64,000 nt of DNA from Nonomuraea thailandensis (GTDB taxonomy: Bacteria; Actinomycetota; Actinomycetes; Streptosporangiales; Streptosporangiaceae). Every line of letters begins with the position of its first letter. Position 1 is the stretch's first letter. Location of the stretch: the NCBI RefSeq assembly GCF_024172165.1, contig NZ_JAMZEB010000002.1, positions 9,770,501 through 9,834,500 of the forward strand. The letters run 5' to 3'. This document shows positions 7,908 to 14,929 of this stretch, in pieces. The notes under the pieces are model-generated. The model was given only the letters and a program-made list of their open reading frames with translations, did no database searches and had not been told where the DNA came from. Both the position numbers and the translations under genes were made by a program.

Positions 7908-9031
7908 AGAAGCCCGCCAGGCTCGACATCGACGCCATCCTCGATGACAAGGGCACCAGGATCGTCGTCTGCTGCGGCGCCGGCGGCGTGGGCAAGACGA
8001 CGACCGCGGCGGCGCTCGGCCTGCGTGCCGCCGAGCGCGGCAGGTGCGCGGTCGTGCTGACCGTCGACCCGGCCAGGCGGCTGGCCCAGTCGATGGGCCT
8101 GACCGAGCTGGACAACACGCCGCGCCTGGTCAGCTCGCCCGAGGGCGGCGGCCAGCTCTACGCGATGATGCTCGACATGAAGCGCACGTTCGACGAGATC
8201 ATCGAGGCGCACGCCGATCCCGTGCGGGCCCGCCAGATCCTGTCGAACCCCTTCTACCAGTCCCTGTCGTCCAGCTTCTCGGGCACGCAGGAGTACATGG
8301 CCATGGAGAAGCTGGGCCAGCTCCGCCGCTCCGACGAGTGGGATCTGATCATCGTCGACACGCCGCCCTCACGCTCGGCGCTCGACTTCCTCGACGCGCC
8401 CGAGCGGCTCGGGCGCTTCCTCGACGGCCGGTTCATCAAGCTCCTGACGGCGCCCGCCAAGGCGGGAGGGCGCAGCGCGTTCCGGCTGCTCAACGCCGGG
8501 TTCGGGCTGATGGCAGGGGCGATGACCAAGCTGCTCGGCGCCCAGGTGATCAAGGATCTGCAGACCTTCGTGTCGGCGCTCGACGCGGTGTTCGGCGGGT
8601 TCAGGCAGCGGGCCGAGATGACGTACCGGCTGCTGCAGGCGCCAGGCACGGCCTTCCTGGTGGTCGCCGCGCCGGAGCGCGACGCGATGCGCGAGGCGTC
8701 CTACTTCGTCGAACGCCTGGCCGAGGAGCGTATGCCCCTGGCCGGCCTCGTCGTCAACCGGGTGCACGAGGTGCCCGCGTCGGGGCTCTCCGCCGCCCGC
8801 AGCGCCGCCGCCGCGGAGGACTTGGAGTCGAGGGGCGAGCACGAGCTCACCGCGGCCGTGCTGCGGCTGCACGCCGGGCGAATGCAGCTCGCCGCTCGCG
8901 AAAGCCGCGAGCAGGAGCATTTCGTCTCGGCCCACCCCACGGTGCCCGTGGTTCAGGTCCGCGCCATGTCCGAGGACGTTCACGATCTCACCGGGTTGCG
9001 GGAGATCGGAAACCTGCTGGCCACCGCATAG
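7904..9031 (+). CDS. ArsA-type anion-transporting ATPase, second copy
   Basis: A 375-aa partner of the preceding ATPase and counterpart of Rv3680. It has Walker A GAGGVGKTTT (about residues 26-35), TVDPARRLAQS (A-loop/switch I type), IIVDTPPSRSALDFL (switch II) and a longer C-terminal region with AAPERDAMREASYFVERL. The start GTG is within the GTGA overlap with the first copy. It ends just before a strong symmetric hairpin shared with the convergent whiB gene. Confidence 0.93.
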   Translation: MKKPARLDIDAILDDKGTRIVVCCGAGGVGKTTTAAALGLRAAERGRCAVVLTVDPARRLAQSMGLTELDNTPRLVSSPEGGGQLYAMMLDMKRTFDEIIEAHADPVRARQILSNPFYQSLSSSFSGTQEYMAMEKLGQLRRSDEWDLIIVDTPPSRSALDFLDAPERLGRFLDGRFIKLLTAPAKAGGRSAFRLLNAGFGLMAGAMTKLLGAQVIKDLQTFVSALDAVFGGFRQRAEMTYRLLQAPGTAFLVVAAPERDAMREASYFVERLAEERMPLAGLVVNRVHEVPASGLSAARSAAAAEDLESRGEHELTAAVLRLHAGRMQLAARESREQEHFVSAHPTVPVVQVRAMSEDVHDLTGLREIGNLLATA

Positions 9032-9033
9032 AA

Positions 9034-9061
9034 GTACGGCCGGCGGCGGCGCCGGCCGTAC
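9034..9061. terminator. Bidirectional hairpin terminator
   Basis: A perfect 11-bp stem (gtacggccggc / gccggccgtac) with a 6-base loop, lying between the convergent ATPase (ends 9031) and whiB (ends 9080). There is no U-tract, as is common in high-GC actinomycetes. The symmetry lets it serve both strands. Confidence 0.75.
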
Positions 9062-9079
9062 GCGGTCGCCGGGCTGGGG

Positions 9080-9376
9080 TCAGCCCGCGATCAGCTCGTT
9101 GGTTCGTTCGTACTCTTCCTTGGCCGACTCGAGCAGCTCTCGCCACGAGTCCACATCGGGCCGCCGTCGAAGCAGCGCACGTCGTTCCCGTTCAGTCATA
9201 CCGCCCCACACCCCGAACTCGATGCGGTTGTCCAGCGCATCGGCGAGGCATTCAGTACGGACCGGGCAGCCACGGCAGATGAGCTTGGCCCTGTTCTGCG
9301 CGGCGCCCTGCACGAACAGGGCATCCGGATCCGCACCCTTACAGGCGGCACGGGAGGTCCAATCCGTGATCCACAT
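9080..9376 (-). CDS. whiB4: WhiB-family [4Fe-4S] regulator (WhiB4 position)
   Basis: A 98-aa WhiB protein. Four cluster cysteines are seen at 12, 34, 37 and 43 (C-x21-C-x2-C-x5-C). They are followed by the GVWGG turn (55-59) and a basic segment ERERRALLRRRPD that contacts DNA or sigma factor. It lies in the WhiB4 (Rv3681c) position between the ArsA pair and the ponA-type gene. WhiB4 in mycobacteria is a redox-responsive regulator; orthology is inferred from synteny. ATG start at 9376. Confidence 0.93.
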   Translation of the reverse strand: MWITDWTSRAACKGADPDALFVQGAAQNRAKLICRGCPVRTECLADALDNRIEFGVWGGMTERERRALLRRRPDVDSWRELLESAKEEYERTNELIAG

Positions 9377-9619
9377 TGTTCGACCCCACTCCCCTTAGGT
9401 GGTCAGTCGTCATTTGGGGCCGACGGGCGCGGGCGCCGAGCCTCCGTATTCAGTTGCCGCAGAGGAGAACGTACGCAACTACACGTTCGGGCCGACAGAC
9501 CCCAGAGGACCAATTTCTCGCGGCCGTCTTGACCGGGAATGACTAGTCACCCCCGTCAGTCAAGGCGAAATGGTGTCGTGCTACCGATTCGGTCAGTGTT
9601 TCCGCGTACTCTTGGTAGC

Positions 9620-11905
9620 GTGCAAGCGCAGCGCAAAGATCGCTCCAACCCCGTGCTCAACGTCCTGCGGCTCATCATCGCGGGCGCGGCTGCGGGGGTG
9701 CTCGCGGCTGCCGTTGCCTTGCCCGCCGTCGGCGGGGCGGGCATGTCCACCAGGAGCGCGGTGGACGCACTCAACCTCAAGCCCGAAGAGCTCGACGAAC
9801 CTCCTCTTTCCGAACGCACCGAGATCTTTGACGCCGACGGTAAGAAGATCGCCCAGTTCTACTTCGAGAACCGGCAGTCCGTGACCCTCGACAAGGTCGC
9901 CCCGATCATGCAGACAGCGCTGATCGCGATCGAGGACTTCCGTTTCTACCAGCACGGGCCGATCGATGTGGAGGGAACGGTCAGAGCGCTGCTGAAGAAT
10001 GTGAGCAGCGGCGGCGTCATGCAGGGCGGCTCGTCGATCACCCAGCAGTACGTCAAGCAGGTGCTGGTCAACAAGGCGGAGACACCCGAGGAGCAGGCGG
10101 CGGCCATCGCCCCCACGGTCTCGCGCAAGCTGTCGGAGCTGCGCAACGCCATGGCGATCGAGAAGAAGTACTCGAAGAACCAGATTCTCGAGAAATATCT
10201 CAACATCGCCTACTTCGGCGCGGGCGCCCACGGCATCCAGGCGGCGGCCAAGCGCTTCTTCGACAAGCCTGCCTCCGAGCTCAACCTCGTCGAGGCCGCC
10301 ACGCTCGCCGGCGCCGTCCAGAACCCGGCCAGGACCGACCCCAACGTGGGCCCCGAGTCCCGCCAGCGGCTGCTGGAGCGGCGCAACACCGTGCTCGACC
10401 GGATGGCCGAGCTGAAGAAGATCTCCGCCGAGGAGGCCGCGGCCGCCAAGGAGAAGAAGCTGGGCTACAAGGACGTCAAGGTGCCCGGCGGCTGCGAGGC
10501 CAGCAAATATCCGTACTTCTGCCTCTACGTCCAGTACGAGATCCTCAACAACGAGGACTTCGGGAAGAACCAGGACGAGCGCAGGAAGCTGCTCCAGCGC
10601 GGCGGCCTGCGGATCAAGACCACGCTCGACCCGAAGATGCAGGAGGCCGCCGAGAAGGCGATCAAGAAGTACGTCAGCACCAAGGACAAGCCCGTGGCCT
10701 CGCAGGCCATGGTGGTGCCCGGCACCGGCGAGATCAAGGCGATGGCCAGCTCGCGCAAGTTCGGCGGCAGCAAGAAGAAGAACGAGATGAGCTACAACAT
10801 CGTGGCCGACGCCGCGCACGGCGGCGGTCGCGGGTTCCAGCAGGGCTCGACGGCCAAGGTCTACACGCTGGCCGCCGCGCTGGAGGAGGGCCTGAAGTAC
10901 GACGACGGCTTCCCCTCCCCCGCGGGCTACCAGGCCAACGGCTACAGCGCGTTCAAGAACTGCAAGAACCAGAACGTCGGCGACCCCAGCCACACGGTCC
11001 GCAACTCCAGCGAGGGCGGCGGCGGCTTCAAGACCCTGGAGACCGGCACCTGGGGCTCGGTGAACACGTTCTTCATCAAGCTGCAGGAGAAGGTCGGGCT
11101 CTGCGACACCGTCAAGATGGCCAAGAAGCTCGGCGTCAAGCGGGCCGACGGGCAGAAGCTGTCGGAGGTCGAGACGTTCACGCTCGGGGTCAACGAGGTC
11201 GACCCCGTCACGATCGCCAGCTCCTACGCCGTCTTCGCCTCGCGCGGCCAGTACTGCAAGCCGCTGGCCATCACCGAGATCAAGGACCGCTTCGGCAAGG
11301 CCAAGCAGTACAAGCCGAAGTGCTCCCAGGTGCTGGAGGAGGAGGTCGCCGACGCGGTCAGCGGCATCCTGTCCGGGGTGTTCACCAAGGGCACGATGAC
11401 CGAGGTCGGCGGGATCGGGCGCGACGCGGCCGGCAAGACGGGCACGACCGACAACTACATGTCGGCCTGGTTCGCCGGCTACACGCCGAACATGTCCTCC
11501 GCCGTCAGCCTGGGCGACCCGCGCGGCACCTCGGCGCACAAGCTGATCGGGATCACGATCGGCGGGCGCTACTACCCGTACGTGTACGGCGCGTCGATCT
11601 CGGGGCGGATCTGGAAGGACTCCATGATCCAGGCGCTCAAGGGGGTCGAGCCGGTCGACTTCCACCCGGTCGACACCTCGCGGTTCGGCGGCTGCACCGA
11701 CAACTGCGCGCCCAAGCCGAAGAAGGACAAGAAGGACGAGGAAGGGCCCGACGACCCGTTCGACATCTTCGGCCCGGGCAACGACGACGGGCCGCCGGAC
11801 GGGCGCGGCGGTGACGGGCCGGGCGGCGGCGACGGGCCGGGCGGCGGTCGCGGCGGCCGCGGTGGCGGCGGCGACGCCGGGCCGATCATCACGCCGGGCG
11901 GCTGA
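9620..11905 (+). CDS. Class A penicillin-binding protein (PonA2-like)
   Basis: A bifunctional peptidoglycan glycosyltransferase/transpeptidase of about 761 aa. An N-terminal membrane anchor (LIIAGAAAGVLAAAVALPAV) is followed by a GT51 domain with IEDFRFYQHGPID and GGSSITQQYVKQ, then the transpeptidase with SxxK in GSTAKVYTLA, SxN in GSVNTFF and KTG in AGKTGTTDNYMSAWFAGYTP. The C-terminal tail is Asp/Pro/Gly-rich and low complexity, and no PASTA domain is seen. The GTG at 9620 is chosen because conserved-type sequence begins there; in-frame ATG 9539 and GTG 9593 are alternatives. No good RBS is visible, so it may be leaderless. Confidence 0.95.
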   Translation: MQAQRKDRSNPVLNVLRLIIAGAAAGVLAAAVALPAVGGAGMSTRSAVDALNLKPEELDEPPLSERTEIFDADGKKIAQFYFENRQSVTLDKVAPIMQTALIAIEDFRFYQHGPIDVEGTVRALLKNVSSGGVMQGGSSITQQYVKQVLVNKAETPEEQAAAIAPTVSRKLSELRNAMAIEKKYSKNQILEKYLNIAYFGAGAHGIQAAAKRFFDKPASELNLVEAATLAGAVQNPARTDPNVGPESRQRLLERRNTVLDRMAELKKISAEEAAAAKEKKLGYKDVKVPGGCEASKYPYFCLYVQYEILNNEDFGKNQDERRKLLQRGGLRIKTTLDPKMQEAAEKAIKKYVSTKDKPVASQAMVVPGTGEIKAMASSRKFGGSKKKNEMSYNIVADAAHGGGRGFQQGSTAKVYTLAAALEEGLKYDDGFPSPAGYQANGYSAFKNCKNQNVGDPSHTVRNSSEGGGGFKTLETGTWGSVNTFFIKLQEKVGLCDTVKMAKKLGVKRADGQKLSEVETFTLGVNEVDPVTIASSYAVFASRGQYCKPLAITEIKDRFGKAKQYKPKCSQVLEEEVADAVSGILSGVFTKGTMTEVGGIGRDAAGKTGTTDNYMSAWFAGYTPNMSSAVSLGDPRGTSAHKLIGITIGGRYYPYVYGASISGRIWKDSMIQALKGVEPVDFHPVDTSRFGGCTDNCAPKPKKDKKDEEGPDDPFDIFGPGNDDGPPDGRGGDGPGGGDGPGGGRGGRGGGGDAGPIITPGG

Positions 11906-11925
11906 GAGGCGCTCCCCGGGGCGCT

Positions 11926-11959
11926 GAGGCCTCCGCCCACATCCGTGGGAGGAGGCCTC
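11926..11959. terminator. Hairpin terminator after the PBP gene
   Basis: A 15-bp stem with one mismatch (gaggcctccgcccac / gtgggaggaggcctc) and an atcc loop, 20 bp past the PBP stop and upstream of the convergent YqeY-like gene's end. The position and strength fit a transcription terminator. Confidence 0.8.
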
Positions 11960-12061
11960 GTCTCCGGGGCTCCTGACGGCTTCTGAGGGCTCCTGAGGGG
12001 TTTCAGGGGCGCGGGAGAAGCACCATGCGGAGGCTCAGGGCGCAGAGAAGCGCGCGAAGGC

Positions 12062-12526
12062 CTACTTGGCCAGCCGGGCCTTGACGGCGGCGGCCACCCG
12101 GCCGCCCTCGGCCCGCCCGGCGACCTTCGGGTTGACCGCCTTCATGACCTGCCCCATGGCCTGCGGCCCGGCGGCGCCGGTCTCGGCGACGGCGGCCTCC
12201 ACCAGCTCGGCCAGCTCCTCGTCGGAGAGCTGCGCGGGCAGGTACTCCTCCAGCACCGCCTGCTCGGCCAGCTCCGCCTCGGACTGCTCCTTGCGGCCCG
12301 CGTTGGCGAACGCCTCGGCCGCCTCGCGCCGCTTCTTGGCCTCCTTGGTGAGGACCTTGACGACCTCGTCGTCGGACAGCTGCCTGGCCTCCTTGCCCGC
12401 GACCTCCTCGACGTTGATCGCGGCCAGTGCCATGCGGACCGTCCTGAGACGTACCTCGTCCTTGCTCTTCAGCGAGGCCGTCAGATCGGCCTTCAGCTTG
12501 TCCTTCAATGCGCTCATGCGGTCCAT
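12062..12526 (-). CDS. GatB/YqeY domain protein
   Basis: A 154-aa protein that is entirely the YqeY/GatB-tail helical domain: KDKLKADLTASLKSKDEVRLRTVRM near the N-terminus and an LSDEELAELVEAAVAETGA plus MGQVMKAVNPKVAGRAEGGRV region near the C-terminus. In GatB this domain contacts tRNA. The stand-alone form has no firm role. The start could be 12526 or the ATG three codons in (12517, MSALKDK), which fits the family better. It is divergent from the phosphoesterase gene at 12675. Confidence 0.92.
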   Translation of the reverse strand: MDRMSALKDKLKADLTASLKSKDEVRLRTVRMALAAINVEEVAGKEARQLSDDEVVKVLTKEAKKRREAAEAFANAGRKEQSEAELAEQAVLEEYLPAQLSDEELAELVEAAVAETGAAGPQAMGQVMKAVNPKVAGRAEGGRVAAAVKARLAK

Positions 12527-12674
12527 CTTGCCGCCTGCGAGGACCGTCCCGTCGCCGTCCCGCCCCTCCCCCGCCCCTCTTCCGTCCCCGCATCGGCCCT
12601 GTCTCCACCTTGTCTCGGCCCCGTCTCGATGCGGTCCGGCCGATGTCGCGCCGGATCTCGGGCATCATGAAGAG

Positions 12675-13568
12675 GTGAGGAAAGCCGTCGCAGTACCCCT
12701 GTCCATGCTCGGTCTCGGCCTTGCCGGGCTGGGTTACGCCTCCGTGGTGGAGCGCAACTGGTTCCGCCTGCGCCGCTTCGACGTGCCCGTGCTGGAGCGC
12801 GGCCAGCGTCCCGTGCGCGTCCTCCACCTGTCGGACCTGCACCTGACGCCGGGCCGGACGATGCTGATCAACTGGGTCCGCTCGCTCGGCGCCCTGGAGC
12901 CCGACCTCGTCGTCAACACCGGCGACTCGATCGCCCACCCCGAGGCCGTCCCCTCGCTCCTGCACGCCCTGGAGCCCCTGCTGTCGCGCCCGGGCCTGTT
13001 CGTCTACGGCTCCAACGACCTGTACGCCCCCGTGCCGAAGAACCCGGCCCGCTACCTGTGGCGCACCTCCAAGAACGACCACCGCCAGCACGTGCCCTCC
13101 CTGCCGTGGGAGGAGCTGGGGGCCGGCATGGCGGCCGAGGGCTGGCTCGACATGAACAACACCACGGCCCGCATCAAGGTCGGCGACCTCGACGTGGCCG
13201 TGGCGGGCATCCACGACTCCCACATCTCCCGCGACCGCTACGACCTGGTGGCCGGCCCCGCCCCGGCCGACGCCGACCTCCGCCTGGGCGTCATGCACTC
13301 CCCCGAGCCGCGCAACATGACCCGCTTCGCCGCCGACGGCTACCAGCTCCTGCTGGCCGGCCACACCCACGGCGGCCAGCTCTGCATTCCCTTCTACGGC
13401 GCCCTGGTCACCAACTGCGGCATCGACCGCGCCCGCGTCAAGGGGCTCAGCCGCCACGACTCGGCCTGGCTGCACGTCTCCGCCGGGCTCGGCACCTCCC
13501 CGTACGCACCGGTCCGCTTCGCCTGCTTCCCGGAGGCGACTCTGCTGACGCTGGTGCCTCGGAGATAA
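12675..13568 (+). CDS. Membrane-anchored metallophosphoesterase
   Basis: A 297-aa calcineurin-type phosphoesterase with one N-terminal hydrophobic segment (about residues 5-20). Metal-binding motifs in order are LHLSDLHLTP, NTGDSIAHP, YGSNDLY (in place of the usual GNHD), GIHDSH and LLAGHTHGGQL. The YkuE/Rv3683-like group may act on envelope substrates; the actual substrate is unknown. GTG start at 12675 is chosen from the hydrophobic N-terminus; the reading frame stays open upstream. It closes the mycobacteria-like block and is followed by tRNA-Pro. Confidence 0.92.
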   Translation: MRKAVAVPLSMLGLGLAGLGYASVVERNWFRLRRFDVPVLERGQRPVRVLHLSDLHLTPGRTMLINWVRSLGALEPDLVVNTGDSIAHPEAVPSLLHALEPLLSRPGLFVYGSNDLYAPVPKNPARYLWRTSKNDHRQHVPSLPWEELGAGMAAEGWLDMNNTTARIKVGDLDVAVAGIHDSHISRDRYDLVAGPAPADADLRLGVMHSPEPRNMTRFAADGYQLLLAGHTHGGQLCIPFYGALVTNCGIDRARVKGLSRHDSAWLHVSAGLGTSPYAPVRFACFPEATLLTLVPRR

Positions 13569-13634
13569 AGGCGGTCACAAGCACCTTGGAAGTCCGCTAG
13601 ACTTTTCAAGCACGCACACGACGGGTGTGTGCAC

Positions 13635-13708
13635 CGGGGTGTAGCGCAGCTTGGCAGCGCGCTTCGTTCGGGACGAAGAGGTCGTGGGTTCAAATCCCGC
13701 CACCCCGA
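13635..13708 (+). tRNA. tRNA-Pro (anticodon CGG)
   Basis: A complete 74-nt cloverleaf. The acceptor stem is CGGGGTG/CACCCCG, the D-loop contains AGCTTGGCAG, and the anticodon stem CTTCG/CGAAG encloses the loop TTCGGGA with CGG as anticodon. The T-arm is GTGGGTTCAAATCCCGC. The discriminator is A and CCA is not encoded. A hairpin with a T-run follows, and an integrase remnant lies just downstream, so the tRNA 3' end may be an old attachment site. Confidence 0.97.
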
Positions 13709-13725
13709 CAGAGTTAGACCAGGTA

Positions 13726-13760
13726 GAGGGCTTGATCCGCTCAGCGGGTCGGGCCCTTTT
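13726..13760 (+). terminator. Terminator downstream of tRNA-Pro
   Basis: An imperfect stem with G-U pairs, agggcttgatccgct / agcgggtcgggccct, with a run of four T at its end. It lies about 18 bp after the tRNA and looks like an intrinsic terminator. Confidence 0.7.
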
Positions 13761-13810
13761 CCGTTTCTGGAAGTCGATGGGAGCCAATCGGGGAGCCACC
13801 TCACTCGGAC

Positions 13811-14149
13811 TCAACCCGTCGGCTTGTCGCCGAAGATTGTGTTCATGGTGTGGGCGCCCTTGGTGATCACTGGCTTGAGCTGGTGCCGGTAGACCGCCTC
13901 CGTGACGCTGGTGCCGGCGTGCCCGACGAGATCGGCGATGGTCTCGATGGGTACGCCCTGGTCACTCATGATCGAGACGAACGCCGGCTGCAGCGCCGGA
14001 TGGCCCTGCAGATCAACCCCAGGCGGGAGACCCCGGCGTTCGAACGCCTCGCTGGTCAGCTCATGGAGGAACTGGCGACGTGGCTGGTGTCCGGCCCTGC
14101 GGCCGCACCGAGGCGCCGACGGCGAGGCAACTGAGCTCTCCATCACCAC
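13811..14149 (-). pseudogene. Decayed tyrosine-integrase C-terminus
   Basis: The last about 55 residues encode a phage-type tyrosine recombinase end: FVSIMSDQGVPIETIADLVGH, then AGTSVTEAVYRHQLKPVI with the GH box and the tyrosine nucleophile, ending in MNTIFGDKP. The preceding arginine box, expected as LRHSFVS, reads LQPAFVS, so two catalytic residues are lost. Upstream sequence no longer resembles an integrase. It sits about 100 bp past tRNA-Pro and reads toward it, the usual geometry of an element integrated at a tRNA 3' end. It is probably a non-functional remnant. Confidence 0.65.
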
Positions 14150-14329
14150 GAACCCGTTTCCGAATGCGCGTCAACCGGCAGGCGCTCCTGCGACTGGGAG
14201 GCAACAAGCGCCGTGTTCCGCGCGAACGGCGTGATGCGGCGCACCATGAGCGAGGCGGTGGGCGGGGCACCGCATCGCGCTGCTGTGAGCGGCCAGCAGG
14301 CCGGGCGGGACACCATCTCGATAAGCGTC

Positions 14330-14929
14330 TCAGTTCAGGTAGCGCAGTACGTCGAGCCACCGCCGTACCTCGGCCGACAGTCCGGCGTCCCGGATGTGAG
14401 CGGCCAGCGGTTCCAGCGGAGAGATCATGTGGTCGATGCGGGCGGCCTTGTCCAGGTCCTCATCGGGCTGGGAATCCAGGAGCATGCCCCGTTCACCCGG
14501 GGAGGCGTCCTCCGCCAGGGTGGCGAGGAGGGCTTTGCCCCGCTCTGTCAGGGCCTCGGCCTCCGCGTACGGGACTGCCAGGAGGGAGAGGGCCAGGTGC
14601 GCCACGCCGTCCGGGGTCAGTGTTTCCGGCAGGGTGGCGGCGTTCGTCCCGTACCGTAGCTCCCGTTGCGCGAGCCGGGCGGCCCACTGCACGGCGAAGA
14701 CGGGGTGCAGGCCTTGTTCGACCCCCAGGTCCAGGAGTGAGCAGGCGAAACGCAGTTGCTGCAGCCGCTCGGGCTCGGACGTGATCGGTGGCCTTGCCGA
14801 GTGCTGCTCGGCCAGCTCGACCATGGTGTTCCACCAGTGGCCGCTCATGCCCTGCGGGAAGCGCTCGCGCAGCCAGGCCCGCCGGGCGGCGTCGTCCAGC
14901 GGGCGGAGAGTGCGGTAGTCGTCGTTCAC
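14330..14929 (-). CDS. Hypothetical protein coupled to RHS protein, immunity candidate
   Basis: A 199-aa, mostly helical, acidic soluble protein with no signal peptide and no domain I can name. It has leucine-rich helices (LRFACSLLDLGVEQGLHPVF, VAHLALSLLAVPYAEAEALT) and an acidic patch (LDSQPDEDLDK). Its ATG overlaps the TGA of the RHS gene by 4 bp (ATGA). In polymorphic toxin systems the gene directly after the toxin C-terminus usually encodes the specific immunity protein, so that is the leading guess. It rests on position only. Confidence 0.6.
   Translation of the reverse strand: MNDDYRTLRPLDDAARRAWLRERFPQGMSGHWWNTMVELAEQHSARPPITSEPERLQQLRFACSLLDLGVEQGLHPVFAVQWAARLAQRELRYGTNAATLPETLTPDGVAHLALSLLAVPYAEAEALTERGKALLATLAEDASPGERGMLLDSQPDEDLDKAARIDHMISPLEPLAAHIRDAGLSAEVRRWLDVLRYLN

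Noticed and set aside
9593..11665. A 690-residue minus-strand open frame opposite the PBP gene
   Set aside because: It is the mirror of a clearly functional PBP with all catalytic motifs; its composition is low-complexity Leu/Gly/Asp and has no recognisable domain.
11700..11900. Possible separate gene in the Gly/Asp-rich stretch at the PBP end
   Set aside because: It is a continuous in-frame C-terminal tail after the transpeptidase domain and has no start signal of its own.
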